Shown: positions 24,252 through 33,627 of the stretch, piece after piece
Numbering within the stretch: the stretch's first letter is position 1
Layout of the letters: every line of letters starts with the position of its first letter
Origin: Ruminococcaceae bacterium UBA7217
GTDB lineage: Bacteria > Bacillota > Clostridia > Oscillospirales > Acutalibacteraceae
Assembly: GCA_002490425.1 (NCBI GenBank)
Contig: DKTZ01000019.1
Location: 62,001 to 126,000 of the forward strand
Length of the DNA stretch: 64,000 nt
Direction of reading: 5' to 3'
Notes under the pieces: model-generated
Seen by the model: only the letters and a program-made list of their open reading frames with translations
What the model was told of the DNA's origin: nothing
The model's database searches: none
Made by a program: the position numbers and the translations under genes

Positions 24252-24791
24252 ATGACTTTAACTGAAATTGAAGAATTATTCAAAAAGAATAATATTCCTT
24301 TTGAATTGTGCGAATTTGAAAACGAAAAAGCATATTGGCATCATATAGCACTGTTTCCATATACTAAAAATGCAAAATCCTGTAAAGTTATCGCAATGAT
24401 TATTAAAAGCAAAAACGAACAAACGAATATCGAATTACAGTTTAATGAGGTTAATAATATTTTTTTCTTTGAAGAACTATTCTTTGGTGATTACGGCTAT
24501 GAAATGTTTGACTGCGCTGAAGATACACTGCCGTCAGCTTTGATAGATAGTGTTTTTGAGGTTATGAAAGGAAATATAAAAATAATCACTTGTAATGATT
24601 TAAAAGGAAAACACCGGCTCGGCGATGCGTGCTTCGATTTGAACGACGATGATAATTTTTTTGGAAAACAGGGCTTTCAAAAAGCGATGGAGCATATTAA
24701 CAAGCCTAAAAAATTCTTAAGTAAACTGTTTAAATCTAAAAAGCAATATGAAATTTACGATTGGAACACTTATCAATGCATTATTAAATAG
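24252..24791 (+). CDS. Hypothetical protein, unknown function
   Basis: About 179 residues from the ATG at 24252, which has GGCGGTG upstream. It starts MTLTEIEELFKKNNIPFELC and ends with a Lys-rich region (KKFLSKLFKSKKQYEIYDW). No signal peptide or membrane segment is seen. The alpha/beta mixed sequence resembles small SMI1/KNR4-like or immunity-type proteins in general character, but no motif supports a named family. It lies 57 bp downstream of the 23838 gene and ahead of a shared terminator. Confidence 0.65.
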   Translation: MTLTEIEELFKKNNIPFELCEFENEKAYWHHIALFPYTKNAKSCKVIAMIIKSKNEQTNIELQFNEVNNIFFFEELFFGDYGYEMFDCAEDTLPSALIDSVFEVMKGNIKIITCNDLKGKHRLGDACFDLNDDDNFFGKQGFQKAMEHINKPKKFLSKLFKSKKQYEIYDWNTYQCIIK

Positions 24792-24812
24792 TATTCTTCT
24801 AAATACATATAA

Positions 24813-24840
24813 AAAGCGGAGCAAATGCCCCGCTTTATTA
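24813..24840. terminator. Bidirectional terminator between the 24252 gene and the capsule operon
   Basis: Stem AAAGCGG / CCGCTTT (24813-24819 with 24830-24836), with A-rich and T-rich flanks on either side. It ends the plus-strand pair and the long minus-strand polysaccharide operon that converge here. Confidence 0.75.
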
Positions 24841-24851
24841 TTTGCCAAAAT

Positions 24852-26042
24852 TTAATATTTTCTCCAGACCATTTTATCAACAACGCCTGTGTAAGACTGA
24901 ATAAGCTTTACAACCTTCGTTGAAACATTTTCGTCAATATAATCGGCTACGGGAATACCGTAATCGCCGCTTTTATTTAACTCAACCGCTGTGTCAACAG
25001 CCTGCAAGAGCGATTTTTCATCAATCCCCGCAAGGACAAAGCAAGCCTTGTCAAGCGCTTCGGGGCGCTCGGTCGATGTGCGTATGCACACCGCAGGGAA
25101 CGGATGCCCTACGCTTGTAAAGAATGAACTTTCCTCAGGCAGTGTTCCAGAATCGGAAACGACGGCGAATGCGTTCATCTGCAAGCAGTTATAATCGTGA
25201 AAGCCCAAGGGCTCGTGCTGAATAACACGGTTATCAAGCTTAAATCCGCTCTGTTCGAGGCGTTTTTTACTTCTTGGGTGACAGGAATAAAGAATGGGCA
25301 TATCGTACTTTTCAGCCATTTTATTTATTGCCGTGAAAAGAGATGTGAAATTCTTTTCTGTGTCAATATTTTCCTCTCTGTGAGCGGAAAGAAGAATGTA
25401 TTTGCCTTTTGTGAGTCCGAGTCTGTCGTGAATATCCGAGCCTTCTATTTCAGCAAGATTGTTATGAAGCACCTCAGCCATAGGCGAACCTGTAACGTAA
25501 GTACGCTCCTTCGGCAGTCCGCAGTCAGCCAAATACCTTCTTGCGTGCTCGGAATAAGCCATATTTACATCTGAAATAATGTCAACTATTCTTCTGTTTG
25601 TTTCCTCAGGCAGACACTCGTCCTTGCAACGGTTACCCGCTTCCATATGGAAAATCGGAATATGGAGTCTTTTTGCTCCGATTACGGAAAGGCAGGAGTT
25701 TGTATCGCCCAAAACAAGGACTGCATCCGGCTTTATTTCCGCCATAAGGTTATACGACGAAGCAATAATATTGCCCATTGTGTCGCCAAGCGTGTCGCCG
25801 ACTGCATTTAAATAAACATCGGGAGCGTCGAGCTTTAAATCCTTAAAAAATACTCCGTTAAGATTATAGTCGTAATTCTGACCCGTGTGAGCAAGAAGGC
25901 AGTCAAAGTGCTTTCTGCATTTAGTTATTACGGCCGCAAGCCTTATAATTTCAGGGCGTGTTCCCACAACAATCAAAAGCTTTAATTTGCCGTTGTTTTG
26001 AAATTTGACATTTGAAAAATCGTTATTCATTTTCATCTTCAA
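24852..26042 (-). CDS. capG: CapG/FnlC-type UDP-N-acetyl sugar 2-epimerase (UDP-L-FucNAc synthesis)
   Basis: Non-hydrolysing 2-epimerase fold related to WecB. 396 residues. Motifs are VVGTRPEIIRLAAVI near 25, HTGQNYDYNLNGVFF, HMEAGNRC, LSAHREENID near 220 and SDSGTLPEESSFF near 297. The SDSGTLPEE form, not SDSGGIQEE as in WecB, and the two upstream genes capE and capF indicate the last step to UDP-N-acetyl-L-fucosamine. It is the final gene of the polysaccharide operon, ahead of the terminator at 24813. WecB is the alternative if activity was misjudged. Confidence 0.88.
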   Translation of the reverse strand: MKMKMNNDFSNVKFQNNGKLKLLIVVGTRPEIIRLAAVITKCRKHFDCLLAHTGQNYDYNLNGVFFKDLKLDAPDVYLNAVGDTLGDTMGNIIASSYNLMAEIKPDAVLVLGDTNSCLSVIGAKRLHIPIFHMEAGNRCKDECLPEETNRRIVDIISDVNMAYSEHARRYLADCGLPKERTYVTGSPMAEVLHNNLAEIEGSDIHDRLGLTKGKYILLSAHREENIDTEKNFTSLFTAINKMAEKYDMPILYSCHPRSKKRLEQSGFKLDNRVIQHEPLGFHDYNCLQMNAFAVVSDSGTLPEESSFFTSVGHPFPAVCIRTSTERPEALDKACFVLAGIDEKSLLQAVDTAVELNKSGDYGIPVADYIDENVSTKVVKLIQSYTGVVDKMVWRKY

Positions 26043-26119
26043 TCATACCCAGTTTTTGCAAGTCTGTATACTAAATCTTTACGTAAACTCGGTATTACCT
26101 TTCATATAATATATTTCCG

Positions 26120-27265
26120 TTAAACCTCTTCAAAAAAAGTATCGGGCTTGTCGGGGTTAAAGCACTCGTTGCACCACATAAACGTAACCATGTCGTCAGT
26201 ACCGAGATTTTCAATATTATGAGTGTAACCTGTGGGAATATCCACAACCTCAAGCTTGTCGCCCGAAACAAAGTACTCGTAAACCTTGTCCTCGCCGATT
26301 TTGCGAAAGCGTATAACGCCCGTACCGCTGACGACAAGAAATTTTTCATTTTTAGTGTGGTGCCAATGCTGACCCTTTGTAATTCCCGGCTTTGAAATGT
26401 TTACTGAAAACTGACCGTTATTTACAGTTCTGAGAATTTCGGTAAACGAACCTCTGTTATCCACATTCATTTTAAGCGGATATGAAAATTTATCTGTCGG
26501 CAAGTATGAAAGATAAGTGCTGTAAAGTTTTTTGGAAAAACTGCCGTCGGTCATATCAGGGACTGCTTTTGTTTCTCTGCTCTCTTTAAACGAGTAAAGC
26601 AAATCGACTATTTCGCCGAGCGTTACGCTGTGTTCGGTAGGTACTCGGCAAAATTCGCCGTCCTTTGTTTCATTGCCCGTTAAAGCGTTTATCAGCTCCG
26701 CAACAACATCGTCAATATAAACAAGCGTCATTTTATGGTTTCTGTCATTAACGGTTATCGGTAAATCATTTGCAATATTGTTACAGAAAGTGGCAACAGC
26801 ACTGTTGTAATTCGGTCTGCACCATTTACCGAACACATTCGGAAAACGGTAAACAAGAATCTTTGCGCCTGTTTCTCTTCCGTACTCAAAAAACAAGTCC
26901 TCCCCTGCTTTTTTGCTTATGCCGTATGGATTTTGAAGCTGAGCCTGAATTGACGAGGAAAGCATTACAGGGCAGGTGTTGTTGTACTTTTTAAGAGTAT
27001 CAAGCAATTCAGAGGCAAAGCCGAAATTGCCGTTCATAAAGTCCTCTTCATTTTGAGGACGGTTAACGCCTGCAAGATTAAATACAAAATCGCAATCCCT
27101 GCAAAAACCGTCCAGCAAGGACTTGTCCGTATCAATGTCAAATTCGCAGATTTCAAGGTCATTTGTCAGCGAAAATGATTTATCCTTGCCGTCACGGATA
27201 TTTTTAAGCTCCGCCGAAAGGTTTTTGCCGACAAAACCTTTTGCGCCTGTAATAAGAATTTTCAT
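26120..27265 (-). CDS. capF: CapF/FnlB bifunctional reductase-epimerase (UDP-L-FucNAc synthesis)
   Basis: 381 residues in two domains. The N-terminal SDR reductase (about 1-245) begins MKILITGAKGFVGKNLSAEL and has YGISKKAGEDL as its Y-x3-K. The C-terminal cupin epimerase (about 265-381) carries the metal site GQHWHHTKNEKFLVVSG and VDIPTGYTHNIENLG. This two-domain layout is specific to the CapF family. It converts the product of CapE in two steps before CapG finishes UDP-L-FucNAc. Only 2 bp separate it from capE. Confidence 0.93.
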   Translation of the reverse strand: MKILITGAKGFVGKNLSAELKNIRDGKDKSFSLTNDLEICEFDIDTDKSLLDGFCRDCDFVFNLAGVNRPQNEEDFMNGNFGFASELLDTLKKYNNTCPVMLSSSIQAQLQNPYGISKKAGEDLFFEYGRETGAKILVYRFPNVFGKWCRPNYNSAVATFCNNIANDLPITVNDRNHKMTLVYIDDVVAELINALTGNETKDGEFCRVPTEHSVTLGEIVDLLYSFKESRETKAVPDMTDGSFSKKLYSTYLSYLPTDKFSYPLKMNVDNRGSFTEILRTVNNGQFSVNISKPGITKGQHWHHTKNEKFLVVSGTGVIRFRKIGEDKVYEYFVSGDKLEVVDIPTGYTHNIENLGTDDMVTFMWCNECFNPDKPDTFFEEV

Positions 27266-27267
27266 TA

Positions 27268-28314
27268 TTATTTCTCCGTTTTTTGAAGCTCTTCCTGAAT
27301 ATATTTAAGCGACAGTAATTTTTCCTTAACCTGCTCTACGGTTAAAAGCTCTGTGTTATTGGAATCAAATTCGGTAAGAGGATTGCGGTTCTTATCGCCG
27401 TCCTTGAAATATTTATCATAGTTAAGCGAACGTTTATCACAGGGAACTCGGTAGAAGTTGCCCATATCGATTGCATTGGCGCACTCTTCATTGGTAAGGA
27501 GTGTTTCATACATCTTTTCACCGTGACGGATACCGATAATCTTAATTTTTTCTTTATCCCCGCCGAATAACTCACAAACTGCCTCAGCCTGTGTCTGAAT
27601 TGTGCAGGCAGGTGCTTTTTGAACGAGAATATCACCTGATGTGCCGTTTTCAAACGCAAAAAGAACAAGGTCAACCGCCTCGTCAAGAGACATAATAAAT
27701 CTTGTCATATCAGGTGCTGTAAGAGTAATGGGGTTGCCGTCTCTTATCTGCTCAATCCAAAGCGGAATAACAGAACCTCTTGAGCACATAACATTGCCGT
27801 AACGTGTGCAGCAGATTTTGGTTTTTTCAGGGTCAACTGTTCTTGATTTTGCAACAATAACCTTTTCCATCATTGCCTTTGACGTACCCATTGCATTTAC
27901 AGGGTAAGCCGCCTTATCGGTTGAAAGGCAGATAACAGTTTTAACGCCCTCGTCAATAGCGGCTGTAAGCACATTGTCTGTACCTATAACATTTGTTTTA
28001 ACTGCTTCCAACGGGAAGAACTCACAGGAAGGAACCTGCTTTAAAGCGGCAGCATGGAAAATATAGTCAACACCGTGCATGGCGTTTTTAACTGAAGCCA
28101 AATCACGGACATCGCCTATGAAGAATTTAATTTTGTCACTTACTTCGGGCATTTTTGCCTGAAACTCGTGGCGCATATCGTCCTGCTTTTTCTCATCTCT
28201 TGAGAAAACACGGATTTCCCCTATATCTGTTTTAAGGAACCTGTTTAAAACTGCATTACCGAATGAACCTGTACCTCCGGTAATCATCAATGTTTTTCCG
28301 GTAAATAAAGACAT
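27268..28314 (-). CDS. capE: CapE/FnlA-type UDP-GlcNAc 4,6-dehydratase/5-epimerase
   Basis: Extended SDR enzyme, 348 residues, the first step from UDP-GlcNAc towards UDP-L-FucNAc. The nucleotide site is MITGGTGSFGNAVLNRFL (10-27). The catalytic region reads LSTDKAAYPVNAMGTSKAMM, with Met in place of Tyr in the Y-x3-K motif, as known in CapE/FlaA1-type dehydratases. TAGGAGG lies upstream of the ATG. It is followed closely by capF and capG, completing the pathway. Confidence 0.93.
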   Translation of the reverse strand: MSLFTGKTLMITGGTGSFGNAVLNRFLKTDIGEIRVFSRDEKKQDDMRHEFQAKMPEVSDKIKFFIGDVRDLASVKNAMHGVDYIFHAAALKQVPSCEFFPLEAVKTNVIGTDNVLTAAIDEGVKTVICLSTDKAAYPVNAMGTSKAMMEKVIVAKSRTVDPEKTKICCTRYGNVMCSRGSVIPLWIEQIRDGNPITLTAPDMTRFIMSLDEAVDLVLFAFENGTSGDILVQKAPACTIQTQAEAVCELFGGDKEKIKIIGIRHGEKMYETLLTNEECANAIDMGNFYRVPCDKRSLNYDKYFKDGDKNRNPLTEFDSNNTELLTVEQVKEKLLSLKYIQEELQKTEK

Positions 28315-28464
28315 ATTTATCTCCTCCTATAGCTAGGTTTTAAATATCATCTCAGATTTTTAAAGCCTGATTATTTAATATGTGTTTAGTATACCACACT
28401 TTTTTTGATTACGCCACATATTTTACAAAAAAATACTGTCTTGCTTCTGCCTTTGTAAAACCAT

Positions 28465-29697
28465 TCAGTCTCTTCTGAAAATATCTCTAGTGTAAACCTT
28501 GCGCCGGACATCGTCAAGGCAAGAATCATATCTATTGGCAATTATTGCGTGACTTAGCTCTTTAAATTTATCCAAATCGTTGACAACGACGCTTCCGAAG
28601 AATGTTGCACCGTCCTCAAGAGTCGGTTCATAAATAATAACCTTTGCACCCTTTGCTTTAATCCGTTTCATAACACCCTGAATTGACGACTGACGGAAAT
28701 TGTCGGAATTAGATTTCATTGTTAAACGGTAAACACCTATAATTACCTCTTTTTCCTTTTCCGAACTCCATTCATCGTTAGCTTCGTATGCACCTGCTGT
28801 TTCCAGCACACGGTCCGCTATAAAATCCTTTCTTGTTCGGTTGGATTCAACAATAGCAGACATCATATTCTGCGGAACGGACTCATAGTTAGCGAGAAGC
28901 TGTTTGGTATCCTTAGGAAGACAGTACCCGCCGTAGCCAAAGGACGGATTGTTATAGTGAGTGCCTATTCTCGGGTCAAGGCAAACTCCGTTTATAATCT
29001 GCTGTGTGTCAAGTCCCTTCATTTCGGCATAGGTATCAAGCTCATTAAAATAAGATACACGAAGCGCAAGATATGTGTTGGCAAACAGCTTAACTGCCTC
29101 AGCCTCGGTAAAGCCCATTATCAAAGTATCAATATCCTTTTTAATTGCACCCTCCTGCAAAAGAGAAGCGAAAATCTTTGCAGACTTCACAAGACGCTCG
29201 TCGTTCATATCGGTGCCGACAATAATTCTGCTGGGATAAAGGTTATCGTAAAGCGCCTTTGACTCACGCAGAAATTCCGGGCTGAACATAATATTTTTAC
29301 TGTTATATTTTTCACGCACCGATTCGGTAAATCCGACGGGTATTGTGGATTTAATAACCATTACGGCATTTGGATTATACTTAATTACAATCTGAATAAT
29401 CTCTTCAACTGCGGAAGTATCAAAAAAATTCTTCTTGCTGTCATAATTTGTGGGCGCTGCAATAACCACAAAATCAGCGTCTTTGTATGCTGTTTCGGCA
29501 TCAAGCGTTGCTGTCAAATCGAGTTCTTTTTCAGAAAGGTATTTTTCAATATAATCATCCTGAATAGGTGATTTTTTGCTGTTGAGCATCGCCACCTTTT
29601 CAGGGATAATATCCACAGCATAAACGGTATGATGCTGTGCAAGAAGTGTTGCTATAGAAAGGCCTACATAGCCAGTTCCCGCCACTGCAATTTTCAT
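28465..29697 (-). CDS. ugd: UDP-glucose 6-dehydrogenase
   Basis: Oxidises UDP-glucose to UDP-glucuronate with two NAD. 410 residues. The Rossmann motif [19 protein letters not shown] is at the start. [10 protein letters not shown] and [17 protein letters not shown] are family blocks. The catalytic Cys lies in [14 protein letters not shown] at about residue 259. In this locus the product feeds the 4-epimerase encoded at 30934 to give UDP-galacturonate. Confidence 0.95.
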   Translation of the reverse strand: MKIAVAGTGYVGLSIATLLAQHHTVYAVDIIPEKVAMLNSKKSPIQDDYIEKYLSEKELDLTATLDAETAYKDADFVVIAAPTNYDSKKNFFDTSAVEEIIQIVIKYNPNAVMVIKSTIPVGFTESVREKYNSKNIMFSPEFLRESKALYDNLYPSRIIVGTDMNDERLVKSAKIFASLLQEGAIKKDIDTLIMGFTEAEAVKLFANTYLALRVSYFNELDTYAEMKGLDTQQIINGVCLDPRIGTHYNNPSFGYGGYCLPKDTKQLLANYESVPQNMMSAIVESNRTRKDFIADRVLETAGAYEANDEWSSEKEKEVIIGVYRLTMKSNSDNFRQSSIQGVMKRIKAKGAKVIIYEPTLEDGATFFGSVVVNDLDKFKELSHAIIANRYDSCLDDVRRKVYTRDIFRRD

Positions 29698-29747
29698 ATA
29701 ATTTAATCCTTTCGTAAAATCAACTGATTATATAATCTTGTCTAAGC

Positions 29748-30920
29748 CTATAATGAAACGCCGTCGGCGCTCTCACAAATATGTGCCGAATATTTCTCTT
29801 TGAGTGCAGGAAAAGCTTTAATATATTCTTTTTCTATTTTCTCGGTGATGCTTTCTTCAAACGACGGGTCAATCAGCGCCATACAGCACCCTTTAAAGCC
29901 TGCACCCGAAAAACGCCCGCCGTAAATACCGTCGGTTGTAAGCATAAGCTCATAAAGCTTTTTAAGCTCCGGCGAGCCGGTTTCGTAATTGTATATACTG
30001 CTTCTGCCGCTCTCAAATGAAAGCTTGCCGAATTCTTCTATATCGCCCCTGCGCCAGACTTCAGCACCTTTTTGAACTCGGTCAAATTCTGTATACCAAT
30101 GCTCGGCACGTTTTGCCCAATTTTCAGGCAAACGGTCTTTATACTGCCGATAAATCTCAACAGGTACTTCACGAAGATGCGTTTCTTCAAATTTTCCGTA
30201 TTCCATACCTGCAAAAGCCTTTAATGCATAAGCGGCGGAACGGCATTCGTCAACGCGCATATTAAATTTACTGCCTGCAAGCGTTCTTTCAACACCCGAA
30301 AAAAAGATTGCAATTTTATAAGGCTTCATTTTTGGGGCTGTGGGAATTAACTCAAAGCTGTCGTCAAGAGTGTCAAGATAAAGCAGATGCTCTTTTTTTG
30401 AATAGACTTCACAGGATTGGTCCAATTTGCCGCAGGACACGCCAACGTAACTGTTTTCCGCCTCTAAAGCGGTCATAATAATCTCATTCTGAGTAAGATG
30501 AATATTATTTACTGCGGTCAAAGCTGAAAGAAAGGATATAATAACTGCCGCAGACGATGACAAACCGCCTATCGGCAGGCTGCCCTCAATAACGCCGCAC
30601 AGACCTACGCCTAAAGGATAGCGCTTTGACAGCGCAATAGTTGCACCACGAAGATAGTCCGCCCAGTCATTTTCCTTTGTTTTCGGTGTTGAAGAGATGT
30701 GCCACTGCGCCCTTTTTTCAAAATTAAGGGACGATATTTCTATAACTCCGTTTTGTTTCGGACGGTACGCAATATGAATACCTTTATTTATTGCAAGGCC
30801 TGTAATTTTACCGTACTGATGGTCGCTGTGAGCGCCGATTGGGCAAACACGGTACGGGCAAAAGGAAAGTCCCTCGCTTTGCTTTCCGTATATTTCAAAA
30901 AATCTTTCTTCACATTTCAT
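29748..30920 (-). CDS. GHMP-family sugar kinase, galacturonokinase-like
   Basis: 390 residues of the galactokinase branch of GHMP kinases. The sugar-binding motif reads CPYRVCPIGAHSDHQYG (21-37), where true galactokinases have a GRVNLIGEHTDYN-like sequence; the R-x-C-P-x-GAH-x-DHQ form recalls plant galacturonokinase. The ATP motif is SLPIGGLSSSAAV (114-126), and the third motif GGRFSGAGFKGCCMA is near the C-terminus. It lies between ugd and the UDP-glucuronate 4-epimerase. The inferred role is phosphorylating free galacturonate (or a related hexose) for UDP-sugar salvage. No pyrophosphorylase gene is nearby, so a plain galactokinase cannot be excluded. Confidence 0.75.
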   Translation of the reverse strand: MKCEERFFEIYGKQSEGLSFCPYRVCPIGAHSDHQYGKITGLAINKGIHIAYRPKQNGVIEISSLNFEKRAQWHISSTPKTKENDWADYLRGATIALSKRYPLGVGLCGVIEGSLPIGGLSSSAAVIISFLSALTAVNNIHLTQNEIIMTALEAENSYVGVSCGKLDQSCEVYSKKEHLLYLDTLDDSFELIPTAPKMKPYKIAIFFSGVERTLAGSKFNMRVDECRSAAYALKAFAGMEYGKFEETHLREVPVEIYRQYKDRLPENWAKRAEHWYTEFDRVQKGAEVWRRGDIEEFGKLSFESGRSSIYNYETGSPELKKLYELMLTTDGIYGGRFSGAGFKGCCMALIDPSFEESITEKIEKEYIKAFPALKEKYSAHICESADGVSL

Positions 30921-30933
30921 ACAGCTTCAATTC

Positions 30934-32028
30934 CTACTTCTTAAGGTAAAATTCATAATACCATTCGGCAAATTTGCGAAGACCGTCACGAAGAGATGTG
31001 GACGGCTTAAAGCCGAAATCACGCTCTAAAGCAGAAGTGTCTGCAAAGGTTACGGGTACATCGCCCGGTTGCATAGGAACTAACTTTTTATGCGCCTCAA
31101 AGTCATAATCCGAAGGCAAAACCTTTGCACGGATTAACTCCTCCTGCAAAATTGTCACAAAATCAAGAAGATTTTCGGGGCTTGAGTTGCCGATATTATA
31201 AACGGCATAAGGCGGCAAAGGCAAACCGTCCTCTCCGTTCTTTTTCTCGGGAGCGGACTGCATTACACGCTTAACTCCCTCAACAATGTCGTCTACATAA
31301 GTAAAATCACGCTTACAGTTGCCGTAGTTAAAAATTTCGATAGTTTCGCCCCTTATAAGCTTATTCGTAAAGCCGAAATATGCCATATCGGGTCTGCCCG
31401 CAGGGCCGTAAACGGTGAAAAAGCGCAGTCCTGTGGACGGAATATTGTAAAGCTTTGAATAAGCGTGAGCCATAAGCTCGTTGGACTTCTTTGTTGCGGC
31501 ATAAAGGGAAACGGGATTATCAACCTTGTCATCGGTTGAATAAGGTACTTTTTTATTTGAGCCGTAAACAGAGGACGAGGACGCATAAACAAGGTGCTCA
31601 ACGCCCTTTTGACCGTCATCATAAGAATGTCTGCAAGCCTCAAGCAAATTGTAAAAGCCGATTAAATTTGACTCAATGTATGCGTCGGGATTGGTTATTG
31701 AATAACGTACGCCTGCCTGTGCCGCAAGGTTTACGACAACCGAGGGCTTGTTCTCAGAAAAAATCACGTCAATTAAAGCCTTGTCTGAAATAGAGCCTTT
31801 TATAAATTTCCATTTTGATTCGAGGTACTGTGAGGCTGTTTTTTCAATCTCACGAAGTCTGTAATCCTTAATAGAAACATCGTAGTAATTATTCATATTA
31901 TCAATGCCTATAATGTTAATCGGCGATTGAGTTCTAAGCAGCTCCAGCACAAGATTGGAGCCGATAAAGCCCGCCGCACCGGTCACAAGGACGGTTTTGT
32001 TTTTCAAGGTGATGTTTGTTCTGTTCAT
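30934..32028 (-). CDS. NAD-dependent epimerase, UDP-glucuronate 4-epimerase type
   Basis: Extended SDR enzyme, 364 residues. The NAD site is VLVTGAAGFIGSNLVLELL (14-32), followed by NNYYDVSIKDYRL typical of this branch. QAGVRYSITNPDAYIESN and the catalytic YAATKKSNELMAHAYS (Y-x3-K) follow, then RFFTVYGPAGRPDMA. It most likely interconverts UDP-GlcA and UDP-GalA, being in one operon with ugd. It starts 51 bp after the flippase gene and 13 bp before the kinase. Confidence 0.88.
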   Translation of the reverse strand: MNRTNITLKNKTVLVTGAAGFIGSNLVLELLRTQSPINIIGIDNMNNYYDVSIKDYRLREIEKTASQYLESKWKFIKGSISDKALIDVIFSENKPSVVVNLAAQAGVRYSITNPDAYIESNLIGFYNLLEACRHSYDDGQKGVEHLVYASSSSVYGSNKKVPYSTDDKVDNPVSLYAATKKSNELMAHAYSKLYNIPSTGLRFFTVYGPAGRPDMAYFGFTNKLIRGETIEIFNYGNCKRDFTYVDDIVEGVKRVMQSAPEKKNGEDGLPLPPYAVYNIGNSSPENLLDFVTILQEELIRAKVLPSDYDFEAHKKLVPMQPGDVPVTFADTSALERDFGFKPSTSLRDGLRKFAEWYYEFYLKK

Positions 32029-32079
32029 TATGCACGTTTCCTTTACTTTCTGGTTGTTAATATTATATTTAAATTCTGT

Positions 32080-33597
32080 TTATCTTCGAATTACCTTATT
32101 AACCATACTGTTTACCATAGCCTTTTCGTCCTTGTTCATACCGATAAAATACATTACAACGGCATAAATAAGTGCAAATACTGCTACCTTGGCAACAAAA
32201 CCGATAATGGACTCAGGCAAAAACATGGAAACCGGTATTCCGATTATAATGCTGATAATGCTTGCGAGTAATATACCCTTAAAAACGCCTTTTATCAGCC
32301 TTAAAACGTCAAGACCTATGGATTTATATAAATAAATATTCATCAAAATACAATGTCCTACTATATAAGAAAGCGCAGTTCCGAATGCGGCACCGATATA
32401 GCCGAATATCTTGATAAAAACAATTGATGAAATAACGTTTATTACACACATTCCAGCCAAAATAAGCGAACGCGCCAAACGTCTCAGCATTGCGTCCAAA
32501 ATATTGTTGGTAACGGTTTCAATCAACGGAAGCAGTGCGGGAATTATTAAAATAAGCGTAATTCTATATACCTCTTCGCGCCCTTCTCCCACCCAAAGAG
32601 CTATAAAATTCTTGCCGAATAATATAAATCCTGTCGTAGCAAGCAATGCAATCATCGCCTGAATTCTTGAAGGTTCTATGGCAAATTCGGTTAGCTCTTT
32701 ACCGTCAGCCCCCTTTGCAACAAGCTTTGTTGCTTTAGGACCGTACATACTGCCCACAACAGTAACAAGACTTGTAAATGCCGAGAACAGCGTCAGTCCA
32801 CAGGAATATAAGGTAACAATAGCGGGAAGTACCATTGCACCAAGAATTACATTGTCAAGGTTTTGATTGACTTGGTTAATAATTGCCTGTAAAAATATTG
32901 CACTGGAGAACAAAAAGCTCTCCTTAAGCATTTTTGTATCCCAAAAATGAAATTTCGCTTTCTCTTTTAAGCCACGGCGGCAATACACTGAAAGCACAAG
33001 CAGAATAAGCGTTGACAGAACGAAATCCACTGAGACAACGCCTATTGACCCAACGCCCAGCTTTATGAGAATTACTATAAAAGTAATCCTCAAAATAACA
33101 CGAACGGTATTTATTCCGTTTGCTATGACAAACTTTTCGTGAGCACGCACCATACCGATGTTCGGATCGCAAAGAATTGTTACCGCTATGTTTGCTACTA
33201 AGATTGTAAATAAAATTTTAGCGGTTTCTATCCCTTCGGAAGACAACGTTTTTGAATAAATCTTATCAATTGAGAAAAACAAAAATGTGCCTGCACAGAC
33301 AACAACGCCGGCAAGTATATAGGATATGATTTGGGACATAAAAAGGAAATTTTCTTTTTCCTTTTTCTTTTCTTCACCCAAGGTATTATAATAAACTACA
33401 TTTCTTGTAACAAGAGTTGATATACCGAAGCTGATAATTGAAAGCTGTGAAGAAAAAGACTGTATTATTTTGTATATACCGTAATCCGTATCGCCCAAGC
33501 CATTTATCAAAAACGGGGTTAAGAACAGGTTTACCAAAAGATTAAGCACAATATTTGCATAAGCAATTGCAGCTCCGAGTTTAATTTGCTTTTCCAA
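32080..33597 (-). CDS. Polysaccharide flippase (Wzx-like, MOP superfamily)
   Basis: 505 residues and about 12-14 transmembrane helices over the whole length. The N-terminus (IKLGAAIAYANIVLNLLVN, FLINGLGDTDYGIYKIIQS) matches Wzx-type exporters. It would move lipid-linked repeat units across the membrane for assembly by the EpsG-type polymerase at 40734. No signal of ligand specificity can be read. Confidence 0.9.
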   Translation of the reverse strand: MEKQIKLGAAIAYANIVLNLLVNLFLTPFLINGLGDTDYGIYKIIQSFSSQLSIISFGISTLVTRNVVYYNTLGEEKKKEKENFLFMSQIISYILAGVVVCAGTFLFFSIDKIYSKTLSSEGIETAKILFTILVANIAVTILCDPNIGMVRAHEKFVIANGINTVRVILRITFIVILIKLGVGSIGVVSVDFVLSTLILLVLSVYCRRGLKEKAKFHFWDTKMLKESFLFSSAIFLQAIINQVNQNLDNVILGAMVLPAIVTLYSCGLTLFSAFTSLVTVVGSMYGPKATKLVAKGADGKELTEFAIEPSRIQAMIALLATTGFILFGKNFIALWVGEGREEVYRITLILIIPALLPLIETVTNNILDAMLRRLARSLILAGMCVINVISSIVFIKIFGYIGAAFGTALSYIVGHCILMNIYLYKSIGLDVLRLIKGVFKGILLASIISIIIGIPVSMFLPESIIGFVAKVAVFALIYAVVMYFIGMNKDEKAMVNSMVNKVIRR

Positions 33598-33627
33598 AAT
33601 ACGCCTCCGTAAAAAGATATAATAAAT

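Noticed and set aside
26450..26470. TTATCCACA-like sequence, a DnaA box match
   Set aside because: A single copy inside the capF coding region, as expected by chance.
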